Below, piece after piece: positions 33,881 through 42,898 of a DNA stretch of 47,401 nucleotides. The translations under genes and the position numbers were made by a program. The notes beneath the pieces are model-generated. The model was not told the origin of the DNA. It saw only the letters and a program-made list of their open reading frames with translations, and ran no database searches. How positions within the stretch are numbered: position 1 is the stretch's first letter; each line of letters opens with the position of its first letter. The DNA lies in assembly GCA_036170135.1 (NCBI GenBank), contig JAVHOP010000024.1:1-47401 (forward strand), read 5' to 3'. The stretch comes from CG1-02-35-72 sp036170135 (lineage in GTDB: Bacteria; Bacteroidota; Bacteroidia; Flavobacteriales; Flavobacteriaceae).

Positions 33881-34812
33881 AGAAGTTAATTTTTATAAGT
33901 TTATTCATCAGTTATCTTTCGGTAGCTCAAACCAAAAATTTTACTGAAACCGAAGTTGATATTCCATCCATAAAAGTAACCGTAAATGGCACGTTGTTAA
34001 TGCCTAATGATGTTAAAAAGCCTAAATTAGTTATTTTTATTCCCGGCTCTGGACCAACAGATAGAAACGGCAATCAAGGGATGGTGCAAACTAATGCTAC
34101 CAAATTTTTAGCCGAAGCCTTATCGGATAACAATATAGCAACATATCGCTTCGATAAAAATGTGATAGCACTTGTAAAACTCAAAGATTTTAAAGAAGAA
34201 AATATCGCTTTTGACGATTATATAGATGAAATGAAGCAGATTATTGCCTATTTTAAAAAGGATAAAACGTTTTCAAAAATTATTATCGCGGGGCATAGTG
34301 AAGGAAGTTTGGTTGGCATTTTAGTTGCCAACATAACCGATGGTTTTATCTCGTTAGATGGGGCAGGCAGACCAATTGATGAAATTCTTTATGAACAGAT
34401 TAATAATCAAGCTCCATTTTTGGCAGCGCCAACTAAAATAGTTTTAGATTCTTTAAAACAAGGGTTTATGGTTAAAAATGTATCGCCCATGTTGTTGTCA
34501 ATTTTCAGAGCATCCGTACAACCTTATTTAATAAATTGGATGCGTTACAATCCGCAAAATGAGATTAAGAATCTCAAAGTTCCTATTTTACTTATAAACG
34601 GCACAAAAGATATCCAAGTACCGGTTACTGATGCAGAATTATTATATCAAGCAAATTCTAAAAGTACTTTAAAAATCATAGAAAATATGAATCATATTTT
34701 TAAAGAAATTAAAGGCGATATTCAAGAAAACCGACAATCATACACCAATCCGAATTTACAAATTATGTCTAATTTAGTTGAAACTATTGTAGCGTTTGTG
34801 AATAAAATTTAA
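33877..34812 (+). CDS. Secreted alpha/beta hydrolase
   Basis: A 311-residue serine hydrolase with a signal peptide (MKKLIFISLFISYLSVAQT). The oxyanion-hole loop PGSGPTDRNGN is at 56-66, the nucleophile elbow GHSEGS places Ser141, the acid is Asp in INGTKDIQVP (about 243) and the base His is in MNHIF near 270. The family contains esterases, peptidases and uncharacterised enzymes; PGSGPTDRNGN is typical of a Bacteroidota subgroup annotated as alpha/beta hydrolase. It overlaps DUF1648 and precedes the Arc-type gene by 4 nt. The substrate is unknown. Confidence 0.9.
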   Translation: MKKLIFISLFISYLSVAQTKNFTETEVDIPSIKVTVNGTLLMPNDVKKPKLVIFIPGSGPTDRNGNQGMVQTNATKFLAEALSDNNIATYRFDKNVIALVKLKDFKEENIAFDDYIDEMKQIIAYFKKDKTFSKIIIAGHSEGSLVGILVANITDGFISLDGAGRPIDEILYEQINNQAPFLAAPTKIVLDSLKQGFMVKNVSPMLLSIFRASVQPYLINWMRYNPQNEIKNLKVPILLINGTKDIQVPVTDAELLYQANSKSTLKIIENMNHIFKEIKGDIQENRQSYTNPNLQIMSNLVETIVAFVNKI

Positions 34813-34816
34813 AAGC

Positions 34817-34999
34817 ATGTCGAAAAAGAAAGCATTTGCACTGCGCATCAATCAAGATTTATTAAAAGCTATTGAAAAATGGGCTGCTGATGAGTTTAGA
34901 TCTGCCAACGGACAAATAGAGTGGATGTTAACAAAAACTTTAAAAGATGCTAAACGCATGCCACCAGAACAAATAAACCCTCTAAAAGATAGCCAATAG
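34817..34999 (+). CDS. Arc-type ribbon-helix-helix DNA-binding protein
   Basis: A 60-residue protein resembling Arc/MetJ repressors. The N-terminal strand KKAFALRINQDLLKAIEKWA holds the DNA-contacting beta strand and helix A, and FRSANGQIEWMLTKTLKDAK forms helix B. It is the last gene of the SPFH operon and a good candidate autoregulator for the phased ATATC boxes at 32251-32278. The stop codon lies inside the loop of the terminator hairpin. It could instead have a role beyond DNA binding. Confidence 0.88.
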   Translation: MSKKKAFALRINQDLLKAIEKWAADEFRSANGQIEWMLTKTLKDAKRMPPEQINPLKDSQ

Positions 35000-35012
35000 C
35001 TATCTTTTTTTT
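34984..35012 (+). terminator. Terminator of the SPFH operon overlapping the arc stop
   Basis: A 10-bp stem, AAAAGATAGC (34984-34993) and GCTATCTTTT (34999-35008), with a 5-nt loop, followed by more T. The left arm encodes the last codons of the Arc-type gene, and its TAG stop spans loop and right arm. Confidence 0.75.
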
Positions 35013-35019
35013 ACATTTG
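35012..35019 (+). promoter_or_regulatory. Candidate -7 element of the DUF5916 gene
   Basis: TACATTTG matches TAnnTTTG exactly and lies directly at the end of the preceding terminator, 25 nt before the start codon. No clear -33 box is seen because that position is taken by the hairpin, so confidence is low. Confidence 0.3.
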
Positions 35020-35044
35020 GCAGTCTAAAAAAATAGGATATTAT

Positions 35045-37237
35045 ATGAGGGTTAAGTTGATTGTCTTAATTATTTTGACAATAAGTATTAAAGCCTATTC
35101 GCAACAAAAAGCATTTCAAGTTAAATGGATTGATGAACCCATAAAAATAGATGGTAATTTAACCGAGACTGTTTGGCAAACTTTAGATGCAACAGCCAGT
35201 TTTTGGCAATATTTTCCTTCCGATTCCATTCACGCTATTTATGATACTAAAATCATGATGGCTTTTGATGTCAAATATCTTTATATCGGAATGAAGATGG
35301 TTACAAAAGGAGATAAATACATCATTCCTTCTTATCGACGTGATTTTAGAGCAACCGGAAATGACAATGTCAGTCTGCTTTTCGACACTTTTAATGATGG
35401 TTCAAATGCTTTCTTTTTTGGAACAAATCCCTTTGGGGTTCAAAGAGAAGCACTAATTTCGGGAGGTGGCACAGATTTGCGAGGATTTAATACCAGTTGG
35501 GATACCAAATGGAATAACGCTTCAAAAATTTACGGCGATTACTGGATTACCGAAATGGCTATACCACTCGCTGCCTTCAAGTATCGGGAGGGCGAGACCA
35601 AGTGGCATTTTAATGCGTATCGATTTGATACACAAACTAATGAACAAAGTACTTTAATGAACATTCCCAAAAATCAATTGATTTTTAGCTTGGCATTTAT
35701 GGCTGAAATGAATTTTGAGAAACCTTTGCCAAAAACTAAAGCGCCATTATCATTTATTCCTTATACAAAAATACAAACCTCAAATGATTTTGAAAACCAT
35801 TCCAAACTCGACAATGCAAATTTTGGAGGGGACATCAAAGTCCCTATTGGGAATAGTATGAATTTGGATGTTACTTTAAATCCAGATTTTAGTCAAGTAG
35901 AAGCCGATGATCAAGTTGTAAACTTAACCCGATTTGAAATATCATTGCCCGAAAAGCGTCAATTTTTTATCGAAAACAGCGATTTATTTAGCAATTTTGG
36001 AGATAGTAGAGAGGCAAACCCATTTTTTTCTAGACGAATTGGAGTTGCTAAAGATATAGACGGAGAGGATATTGAAAATAAAATTGTAGGAGGCGTTCGC
36101 CTAAGCGGGAAACTCAATGACGATTTGCGTTTGGGATTTTTAAATATCCAAACGTCCGAAGATGCTATCAACAATATCAATGCTAATAACAATACGGTTT
36201 TAGCACTTCAGCTTAAGGTTTTTAGCCGTTCAAATATTGGGATAATCTTTATCAACCACCAAAACACGTCAACAACCAATTATTCAATGCCACAGCGTAA
36301 CTATAACAGGGTCATTGGTATTGATTATAAATTGGCTTCAAAAAATAATAAATGGGTTGGAAATTTCTTTGCACATAAATCATTTACGCCAAATTTTGGA
36401 GCTAAAGACAAGTCGGCTGGGGCCACTTTAGAATACAATACACGCTTTAATAAAATTGGTTTCAGCAGTTTATATGTTGGCAATGATTTTAATTCGGATT
36501 TAGGTTTTATAAATAGAACAGATGTGCTCAAATTTAGACCGAGCTATGAACGCGTATTTTACCCTAATCACGGTATTTTTGATACCTACAGATTTACGCT
36601 AAGCACTGAACTTTTTTGGAAACCCAATTTAAACTTTGAAAAATCGGATTATTTAAACCAAATAAGTTGGAATGCCACTTTTAAAAATCAATCACAATTA
36701 GAAGCTACTTTAAAGGATAATTACACGTATTTATTAGCAGCATACGACCCATCAAATACAGATGGAGCAGTACCATTACCTGTGTTTACCGATTATCATT
36801 ACACTAACTTTGAAATGGTTTATAATTCTGATAAAAGACAAGTATTTTCGTATGTTTTAAACACAAATTTTGGGCAATTTTACAATGGTAATTATTTTGG
36901 GATTGAGGGTAATTTAAGCATCAGAAAACAACCTATTTTCTCAACATCAATTAGGCTAGTTTATAATTATATCAGTTTGCCTGAACCATATACATCAACA
37001 CCTATTTGGCTGATAGGTCCTAAATTCGATTTTACTTTTAATAAAAATTTATATTGGTCAACTTTTATACAATATTCAAATCAAAGCGAAACTTTGGGGA
37101 TAAACTCACGCCTGCAATGGCGCTTTAAACCCTTATCAGATTTGTTTATTGTTTATAATGATAATTATAGAACTACCGATTTTTCGCCTAGAATGAGAGC
37201 ATTTTTATTAAAATTTACTTATTGGATAAATATATAG
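35045..37237 (+). CDS. DUF5916 outer-membrane protein with CBM9-like domain
   Basis: A 730-residue exported protein. The signal peptide MRVKLIVLIILTISIKAYSQ leads to a family 9 carbohydrate-binding-like domain (about 25-205: IKIDGNLTETVWQTLDATAS, DNVSLLFDTFNDGSNAFFFG). DUF5916 follows, with DVTLNPDFSQVEADDQVVNL and PEKRQFFIENSDLF near 280-315, and the rest is aromatic, alternating sequence ending KFTYWINI, as in beta-barrel proteins. It is likely a surface-exposed outer-membrane protein. Ligand and role are unknown. The M14 peptidase gene follows after 38 nt with its own possible promoter. Confidence 0.88.
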   Translation: MRVKLIVLIILTISIKAYSQQKAFQVKWIDEPIKIDGNLTETVWQTLDATASFWQYFPSDSIHAIYDTKIMMAFDVKYLYIGMKMVTKGDKYIIPSYRRDFRATGNDNVSLLFDTFNDGSNAFFFGTNPFGVQREALISGGGTDLRGFNTSWDTKWNNASKIYGDYWITEMAIPLAAFKYREGETKWHFNAYRFDTQTNEQSTLMNIPKNQLIFSLAFMAEMNFEKPLPKTKAPLSFIPYTKIQTSNDFENHSKLDNANFGGDIKVPIGNSMNLDVTLNPDFSQVEADDQVVNLTRFEISLPEKRQFFIENSDLFSNFGDSREANPFFSRRIGVAKDIDGEDIENKIVGGVRLSGKLNDDLRLGFLNIQTSEDAINNINANNNTVLALQLKVFSRSNIGIIFINHQNTSTTNYSMPQRNYNRVIGIDYKLASKNNKWVGNFFAHKSFTPNFGAKDKSAGATLEYNTRFNKIGFSSLYVGNDFNSDLGFINRTDVLKFRPSYERVFYPNHGIFDTYRFTLSTELFWKPNLNFEKSDYLNQISWNATFKNQSQLEATLKDNYTYLLAAYDPSNTDGAVPLPVFTDYHYTNFEMVYNSDKRQVFSYVLNTNFGQFYNGNYFGIEGNLSIRKQPIFSTSIRLVYNYISLPEPYTSTPIWLIGPKFDFTFNKNLYWSTFIQYSNQSETLGINSRLQWRFKPLSDLFIVYNDNYRTTDFSPRMRAFLLKFTYWINI

Positions 37238-37275
37238 CCAATTAATTTTTATATTTGATTTATAATAAAACAGCC

Positions 37276-39819
37276 ATGAAAAACTACCCAAAACTATTTG
37301 TTTCATTAGTAATTTTACTTATTTCAACAACCGTTTTATCGCAAACCCAATCGCCCGATGATTTTTTGGGTTATGAGCTAGGAACGCATTTTACAACACA
37401 CAATAAAGTGATTGAATATTATAAATATGTCGCTTCAAATAATGCGAATGTTAAATTGATACAATACGGTGAAACCAATGAACATAGACCATTAGAGCTG
37501 GCTATTATCACTTCACCAGAAAATTTTGCCAATTTAGAAAATATCAGAACAAATCATTTAAAAGCAAGTGGATTGTTGAGTGGCGAATCGCAACCGAGTA
37601 ATATTTCAATTGTTTGGTTGAGTTATAATGTTCACGGTAACGAAGCGAGTAGTACCGAAGCCTCCATGAAAACAATATTTGCTTTAGTTGATAACAAAAA
37701 TCAAGAAACCAAGAATTGGCTAAAAAATACGGTAGTTATATTAGACCCTTGTATCAATCCGGATGGTAGAGAACGTTATGTAAATTGGTATAATCAAATA
37801 AAAAATACGCCCTATAATGTCAATCCTGATGATGTAGAACATCATGAACCCTGGCCGGGCGGGCGCGCTAATCACTATTTATTCGATTTAAACCGCGATT
37901 GGGCATGGATAACTCAAAAAGAGTCGTTAGCCCGAATTAAAATCTATAACGATTGGTTGCCTAATGTTCACGTCGATTTTCACGAACAAGGTTACAATTC
38001 ACCTTATTATTTTGCACCTGCTGCGGAACCTTATCACGAAGTTGTCACACAGTTTCAACGCGATTTTCAAGTAAAAATCGGTAAAAATAATGCCAAATAT
38101 TTCGACAAAAATGGCTGGATATATTTTACAAAAGAATTTTTCGATTTATTATATCCAAGTTATGGCGATACATATCCCATGTATAGTGGCGCTGTGGGAA
38201 TGACTTTTGAACAAGGAGGCATTAGAGCCGGTTTGGGTATTACCACTAAAGACGATGATATTTTGACTCTAAAAGACAGGTTAACACATCATTATACCAA
38301 TAGCTTATCTACTATTGAAACCACTTCTAATAATTCGCAACAGTTAGTTGATGAGTTTGGCAAATACTTTAAAGAAAATCAGAGTAATCCGATTGGAATC
38401 TACCAGTCTTATGTTATTAAAGGAACCAATGGTGCTGATAAAATTAACAGTTTGAAATCTTTTTTAGATGCGCATAAAATTAGCTATGGAAGTCCAAAAT
38501 TGAATGCGCAAGTGAGTGGATTCAGTTATCAGGATAATGCTGTATTAAACACAAAATTACAAGCATCAGATTTGGTTATCAATCTAGCACAACCAAAAGC
38601 CAGATTGGTAAAGGCTTTATTTGAACCACAGACAAAGCTCAGAGATTCCGTTACTTATGATATTACAGCTTGGGCTATCCCTTATGCGCGTGGTTTAGAA
38701 GCTTATGCTTTAAAAACTAAGATTGCTATTCAAGATTATCATAATGATTTTAATGAAAATTCTTCCTTTTCAGATACAACACCTTATGCTTATTTGGCTA
38801 AATGGAATGATGTTAATGATGCTACTTTTTTAGCCGATTTATTACAACAAAAAGTAAAAGTCCGCTTTTCAAATAGCGCCTTCAAATTAGATGGAAAAAA
38901 TTACGAGGCTGGAACCTTAATCATTACCAAAAAGGGTAATGAAAACCTTGCAAATTTTAATCAAATAGTGATAGATGCATCTAAAAAATACCACCGAACC
39001 ATAATTGCTGCAAATACCGGATTTGTAGAACAAGGAAAGGATTTTGGTTCAAGTGCCGTAGCTTTTATTAAAGCGCCTAGAATAGCATTATTAACAGGAA
39101 ATGAAACGTCATCAACTAGTTATGGAGCGTATTGGCAATTTTTTGAACAACAATTACATTATCCAATTACAAATATTGGCACCGATTATTTTAGCAGAAT
39201 CAACCTAAATGCCTATAATGTATTAGTAATCCCAGATGGTTATTATTCGAAAGTTTTGAGTAAAGAAAACTTAGAAAAACTTAAAAATTGGGTTCAAGAT
39301 GGCGGAAAATTAATTGTGATAGATGGCGCTGTAAGTGCTTTTGCCGATAGCGGCGAATTTGACATTTCTAATTTTGCATCCGATAAGGAAAAATCAGAAG
39401 CTGACGATAAAAAAGAAGCCATAAAAAAATCGGAAGTGCTCTTGCCTTTTGATGAGCAAGAACGCAACAGTATCTCGAGTTTTATTGGCGGTAGTATTTT
39501 TAAAGCAACGCTTGATAATACCAATCCTTTAGCTTTTGGTTACCCTAAACACTATTACACTTTAAAATTGAATGCTAATAAATATTCTTATTTAAAAAAC
39601 GGTTATAACGTAAGCGTGATTAAAGATAAAAAAGATTTAGTTAGCGGATTTGCAGGTAAATACGCAATTGAAAACATTACTAAATCTTTGGTGTTTGGCG
39701 TCGAATCTAAAGGTCGTGGTGAGCTTGTTTACTTAGTTGATGACCCCATGTTTAGAAGCTTTTGGCAGAATGGAAAATTGCTATTTTGCAATGCATTATT
39801 CTTTGTGGGACAAGAATAA
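37276..39819 (+). CDS. M14 family zinc carboxypeptidase, secreted
   Basis: An 847-residue exported metallopeptidase. I use ATG 37276 (MKNYPKLFVSLVILLISTTV), which gives a clean signal peptide; an upstream TTG adds only seven residues. The M14 site shows H120-x2-E123 in NVHGNEAS, CINPDGRERYVNW for substrate binding, VHVDFHEQGYNSPYYFAP with the third ligand, and GMTFEQGG with the catalytic Glu. From about 590 a class I glutamine-amidotransferase-like (ThuA/DJ-1) domain follows: RIALLTGNETSSTSYGAYWQ, NVLVIPDGYYSKVL, GGKLIVIDGAVSAFAD. It probably trims peptides in the periplasm or outside. Confidence 0.92.
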   Translation: MKNYPKLFVSLVILLISTTVLSQTQSPDDFLGYELGTHFTTHNKVIEYYKYVASNNANVKLIQYGETNEHRPLELAIITSPENFANLENIRTNHLKASGLLSGESQPSNISIVWLSYNVHGNEASSTEASMKTIFALVDNKNQETKNWLKNTVVILDPCINPDGRERYVNWYNQIKNTPYNVNPDDVEHHEPWPGGRANHYLFDLNRDWAWITQKESLARIKIYNDWLPNVHVDFHEQGYNSPYYFAPAAEPYHEVVTQFQRDFQVKIGKNNAKYFDKNGWIYFTKEFFDLLYPSYGDTYPMYSGAVGMTFEQGGIRAGLGITTKDDDILTLKDRLTHHYTNSLSTIETTSNNSQQLVDEFGKYFKENQSNPIGIYQSYVIKGTNGADKINSLKSFLDAHKISYGSPKLNAQVSGFSYQDNAVLNTKLQASDLVINLAQPKARLVKALFEPQTKLRDSVTYDITAWAIPYARGLEAYALKTKIAIQDYHNDFNENSSFSDTTPYAYLAKWNDVNDATFLADLLQQKVKVRFSNSAFKLDGKNYEAGTLIITKKGNENLANFNQIVIDASKKYHRTIIAANTGFVEQGKDFGSSAVAFIKAPRIALLTGNETSSTSYGAYWQFFEQQLHYPITNIGTDYFSRINLNAYNVLVIPDGYYSKVLSKENLEKLKNWVQDGGKLIVIDGAVSAFADSGEFDISNFASDKEKSEADDKKEAIKKSEVLLPFDEQERNSISSFIGGSIFKATLDNTNPLAFGYPKHYYTLKLNANKYSYLKNGYNVSVIKDKKDLVSGFAGKYAIENITKSLVFGVESKGRGELVYLVDDPMFRSFWQNGKLLFCNALFFVGQE

Positions 39820-39900
39820 AACTTAAAAAATTGAGATAAAAAGTTGTTATTTTAACCGAATAAATGACAGATATTTGTTATCTTGAAATTAAAAAAATTT

Positions 39901-40596
39901 ATGAAGAAAATAATAATTGTAAGTGTGGTTTTATTGTGTCTTTTGGCATGTAATTCTAAAAAAATTGGATCAATGCAAGTTCAAGTTGAAGTAGATGGAC
40001 TTAAAAAAGGAACTGTTTATCTTCAAAAATTAAAGGATACCTTAATGGTAACAGTCGATTCTATTGTTGTGAATGGAACGGGTGTATTTACCTTATCAGA
40101 TGAGGTTGAAAGTCCCGAGATATATTATATTGCCTTAGCAAATTCCGATAAAAAAATATTATTTTTTGGAGAAAAAGGGAAAATTAATATTAAATCGAAG
40201 TTAGATAAATTTGATATCGCTCCAAAAATTTCTGGCTCAAAAAATCAAGATCTGCTCAATCAATACAACGAGATGATTGGCAAATTTAACAACCAACAAC
40301 TTGATTTAATCCAAGCCGACTTTGAAGCTAAAAAATCAAAAAATGAATCCCTAATTGACAGTATTGATAAAGTATCACAAAGCCTCATACGAAGACGCTA
40401 TTTGTTTGCTACAAATTTTGCAGTAACGCACTCTAAAAATGAAGTTTCGGCTTATATTGCACTAACCGATTTATACAATGCAAATATTAAATTGTTAGAT
40501 ACTATAAACAATTCGCTTTCTAAAAGTGTTAAACAAACCAAATACGGACTTCAACTTAATAGATTTATCGCTACCATTAAGCAAAATGAAAGATAA
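39901..40596 (+). CDS. DUF4369 lipoprotein
   Basis: A 231-residue lipoprotein. The start ATG 39901 gives a signal peptide with lipobox LLAC at Cys17. An upstream TTG start is unlikely. The DUF4369 domain spans about 25-120 (VDGLKKGTVYLQKLKDTLMV, DSIVVNGTGVFTLSDEVESP). In related proteins this domain precedes a thioredoxin-like domain, which is absent here; the rest is helical (130-215). It is likely attached to the outer membrane. It converges with groEL across a shared terminator. Confidence 0.85.
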   Translation: MKKIIIVSVVLLCLLACNSKKIGSMQVQVEVDGLKKGTVYLQKLKDTLMVTVDSIVVNGTGVFTLSDEVESPEIYYIALANSDKKILFFGEKGKINIKSKLDKFDIAPKISGSKNQDLLNQYNEMIGKFNNQQLDLIQADFEAKKSKNESLIDSIDKVSQSLIRRRYLFATNFAVTHSKNEVSAYIALTDLYNANIKLLDTINNSLSKSVKQTKYGLQLNRFIATIKQNER

Positions 40597-40644
40597 ACTT
40601 TTTTAAAAACCTTTGTACGGTAGAATTTTTGTTTTAAAGATCTC

Positions 40645-40682
40645 AAAAAAAAACCGTTTTGAAATTTTCAAAACGGTTTTTT
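40645..40682. terminator. Bidirectional terminator between the DUF4369 gene and groEL
   Basis: A near-perfect palindrome: AAAACCGTTTTGAAA is followed almost at once by its complement TTTCAAAACGGTTTT, with A-runs before and T-runs after. Each strand therefore ends in a U-tract, as needed to stop both convergent genes. Confidence 0.85.
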
Positions 40683-40701
40683 AATTTATAAGAAATTGAT
40701 T

Positions 40702-42339
40702 CTACATCATTCCCGGCATGCCACCGCCTCCCATTTGAGGCATACCACCAGCTGGGCTAGGTTCTTTAATATCAACTAAAGCACATTCGGTAGTTAAAAT
40801 CATACCAGCAACTGAAGCTGCATTTTCTAATGCAATTCTAGTAACTTTTGTAGGATCGATAATACCTGCTTTAAACATATTTACATATTCATCGGTTTTG
40901 GCATTGTATCCAAAATCCTTTTTACCTTCATAAACTTTAGAGATAACTACAGAACCTTCGGCACCTGCATTTTCTACAATTTGACGTAAGGGTTCTTCAA
41001 CAGCGCGACGCAATATTTTCACACCAGTAGCTTCATCATTATTTAAATTAATAATTTTGTCAAGTGCAGCAACGGCTCGAACTAATGCTACGCCTCCACC
41101 AGCTACAATGCCTTCTTCAATGGCAGCTCTTGTTGCGTGTAAAGCATCGTCAACACGATCTTTTTTCTCTTTCATTTCAACTTCACTAGGAGCTCCAATA
41201 TAAAGAACAGCAACTCCTCCTGCTAATTTAGCTAAGCGTTCTTGCAATTTTTCTTTATCGTAATCGGATGTAGTGGTTTCTATTTGCGCTTTAATTTGGT
41301 TAACACGAGATTTGATATCTTCGGCGCTTCCAGATCCGTTTACAACGGTAGTATTGTCTTTGTCAATGGTAATACGTTCGGCTGTGCCAAGCATATCAAT
41401 GGTGCAATTTTCTAAGGTAAATCCGCGTTCTTCAGAAACTACAGTTCCTCCAGTTAGTACAGCAAGGTCTTCTAACATTGCTTTTCTGCGATCACCAAAA
41501 CCAGGAGCTTTTACAGCGGCAATTTTTAAAGCGCCACGTAGTTTATTTACAACCAATGTAGCAAGTGCTTCGCCATCAACATCTTCAGCAATAATCAATA
41601 ATGGTTTACCAGATTGCGCCACAGGTTCAAGAACGGGTAACAAATCTTTCATTGTAGAGACCTTTTTATCGTATAATAAAATATAAGGACGTTCTAAATC
41701 AACAATCATTTTTTCTGAATCGGTAATAAAATAAGGCGATAAATAACCGCGGTCAAATTGCATGCCTTCAACAATGTCAACATACGTTTCCATACCTTTA
41801 GCTTCTTCAACGGTAATAACACCTTCTTTGCCAACTTTAGCAAAAGCTTGAGCAATTAAATCGCCAATAGAATCGTCGTTATTTGCAGAAATAGAAGCGA
41901 CTTGTTTTATCTTATCAGATTTATTACCAACTTCTTGAGATTGTTTTTTAAGATCGGCAACAATAGCGATTACAGCTTTGTCAATACCGCGTTTTAAATC
42001 CATTGGATTAGCGCCTGCAGCCACATTTTTAATACCTTCTTTAACAATAGCTTGTGCTAAAACGGTAGCAGTTGTAGTTCCGTCGCCAGCTAAATCATTG
42101 GTTTTAGAAGCAACTTCTTTAACCATTTGAGCGCCCATATTTTCGAGAGGATCTTCTAATTCAATTTCTTTTGCAACGGTAACACCATCTTTTGTAATTT
42201 GTGGGCCCCCAAAAGCTTTACCTATAATTACATTGCGACCTTTTGGTCCTAGAGTTACTTTTACTGCATTTGCTAAGGCATCAACGCCACGTTTTAAACC
42301 ATCGCGAGCATCAATGTCAAATTTTATATCTTTTGCCAT
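40702..42339 (-). CDS. groL: Chaperonin GroEL (Hsp60)
   Basis: A double-ring ATP-dependent folding chaperonin. The 545 residues match the family: GPKGRNVIIGKAFGGPQITK with the ATP-phosphate site, AGDGTTTATVLAQAI, VPAG-equivalent segments, AATRAAIEEGIVAGGGVALV, and the Gly-Met tail GGMPQMGGGGMPGMM. It follows groES by 49 nt once the assembly gap is collapsed. Expression is probably driven by the promoter block upstream of groES. Confidence 0.99.
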   Translation of the reverse strand: MAKDIKFDIDARDGLKRGVDALANAVKVTLGPKGRNVIIGKAFGGPQITKDGVTVAKEIELEDPLENMGAQMVKEVASKTNDLAGDGTTTATVLAQAIVKEGIKNVAAGANPMDLKRGIDKAVIAIVADLKKQSQEVGNKSDKIKQVASISANNDDSIGDLIAQAFAKVGKEGVITVEEAKGMETYVDIVEGMQFDRGYLSPYFITDSEKMIVDLERPYILLYDKKVSTMKDLLPVLEPVAQSGKPLLIIAEDVDGEALATLVVNKLRGALKIAAVKAPGFGDRRKAMLEDLAVLTGGTVVSEERGFTLENCTIDMLGTAERITIDKDNTTVVNGSGSAEDIKSRVNQIKAQIETTTSDYDKEKLQERLAKLAGGVAVLYIGAPSEVEMKEKKDRVDDALHATRAAIEEGIVAGGGVALVRAVAALDKIINLNNDEATGVKILRRAVEEPLRQIVENAGAEGSVVISKVYEGKKDFGYNAKTDEYVNMFKAGIIDPTKVTRIALENAASVAGMILTTECALVDIKEPSPAGGMPQMGGGGMPGMM

Positions 42340-42388
42340 AATTTCTATTTGTTTTTAAATTCTTTAATTTAGTTTTTATTTTTTTTGA

Positions 42389-42822
42389 TTAGATTATAGC
42401 GAAAATATCGCTTTCTTTCATAATTAGGTAATCAACACCTCCAAATTTTAATTNNNNNNNNNNNNNNNNNNNNNNNNNNNNNNNNNNNNNNNNNNNNNNN
42501 NNNNNNNNNNNNNNNNNNNNNNNNNNNNNNNNNNNNNNNNNNNNNNNNNNNNNGCGAAAATATCGCTTTCTTTCATAATTAGGTAATCAACACCTCCAAA
42601 TTTTAATTCGGTTCCGGCATACTTTCCATAAAGAACGGTATCGCCAACTTTAACTGTTAAAGGTTCTTTTTTGGTGCCATTTCCAACAGCAACAACTTTA
42701 CCTTGTTGCGGTTTTTCTTTAGCTGAATCTGGTATAAATAATCCAGAAGCAGTTTTGGTTTCGGCAGCCTGTGGTTCAATTAGAACGCGATCTGCTAATG
42801 GTTTGATATTTAATTTACTCAT
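42389..42822 (-). CDS. groS: Co-chaperonin GroES (split by a spurious N gap)
   Basis: A heptameric lid of GroEL. The reading frame from 42822 reaches 89 residues (MSKLNIKPLADRVLIEPQAA ... MKESDIF) and then enters the N run. Joining 42554-42608 to the identical 42399-42453 continues the frame to AII and a TAA at 42391-42389, giving 92 residues, the normal length. Mobile loop ETKTASGLFIPDSAKEKPQQ and the GKYAGTELKFGGVDYLIMKE roof segment are intact. The gene is therefore whole in the organism, and the X residues in a literal translation are an artefact. Confidence 0.95.
42399..42453. repeat. 55-bp duplicated contig end, left copy (groES)
   Basis: These 55 bases equal 42554-42608 exactly. Together with the N run they mark a scaffold join between contigs that overlap by 55 nt, the same length as at the first gap. 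Confidence 0.93.
42454..42553. other. Assembly gap of 100 N inside groES
   Basis: Exactly 100 N between identical 55-bp flanks. Removing the N run and one flank restores an uninterrupted groES frame, so no sequence is likely to be missing. Confidence 0.93.
42554..42608. repeat. 55-bp duplicated contig end, right copy (groES)
   Basis: Identical to 42399-42453; encodes the last conserved residues of GroES in the minus frame. Confidence 0.93.
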
Positions 42823-42851
42823 TATTTAAAAATATTTTAAGTTAATTCCAT

Positions 42852-42877
42852 GCTATCAAGTCAGAAATGATGCCAAA
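42852..42877 (-). promoter_or_regulatory. Candidate groESL promoter block shared with htpG
   Basis: On the minus strand this reads TTTGGCATCATTTCTGACTT followed by GATAGC and matches the htpG block at 20 of 26 positions. It begins 55 nt before the groES ATG. A 7-bp inverted repeat (CAGAAAT at 42862-42868, ATTTCTG at 42883-42889) brackets its TTTGG box and could be an operator. Confidence 0.5.
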
Positions 42878-42898
42878 GATTGATTTCTGCCAAAAGGG

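Noticed and set aside
41273..41686. Open frame on the plus strand inside groL
   Set aside because: It is antisense to a highly conserved gene and its translation resembles no protein; a shadow of groL codon bias.
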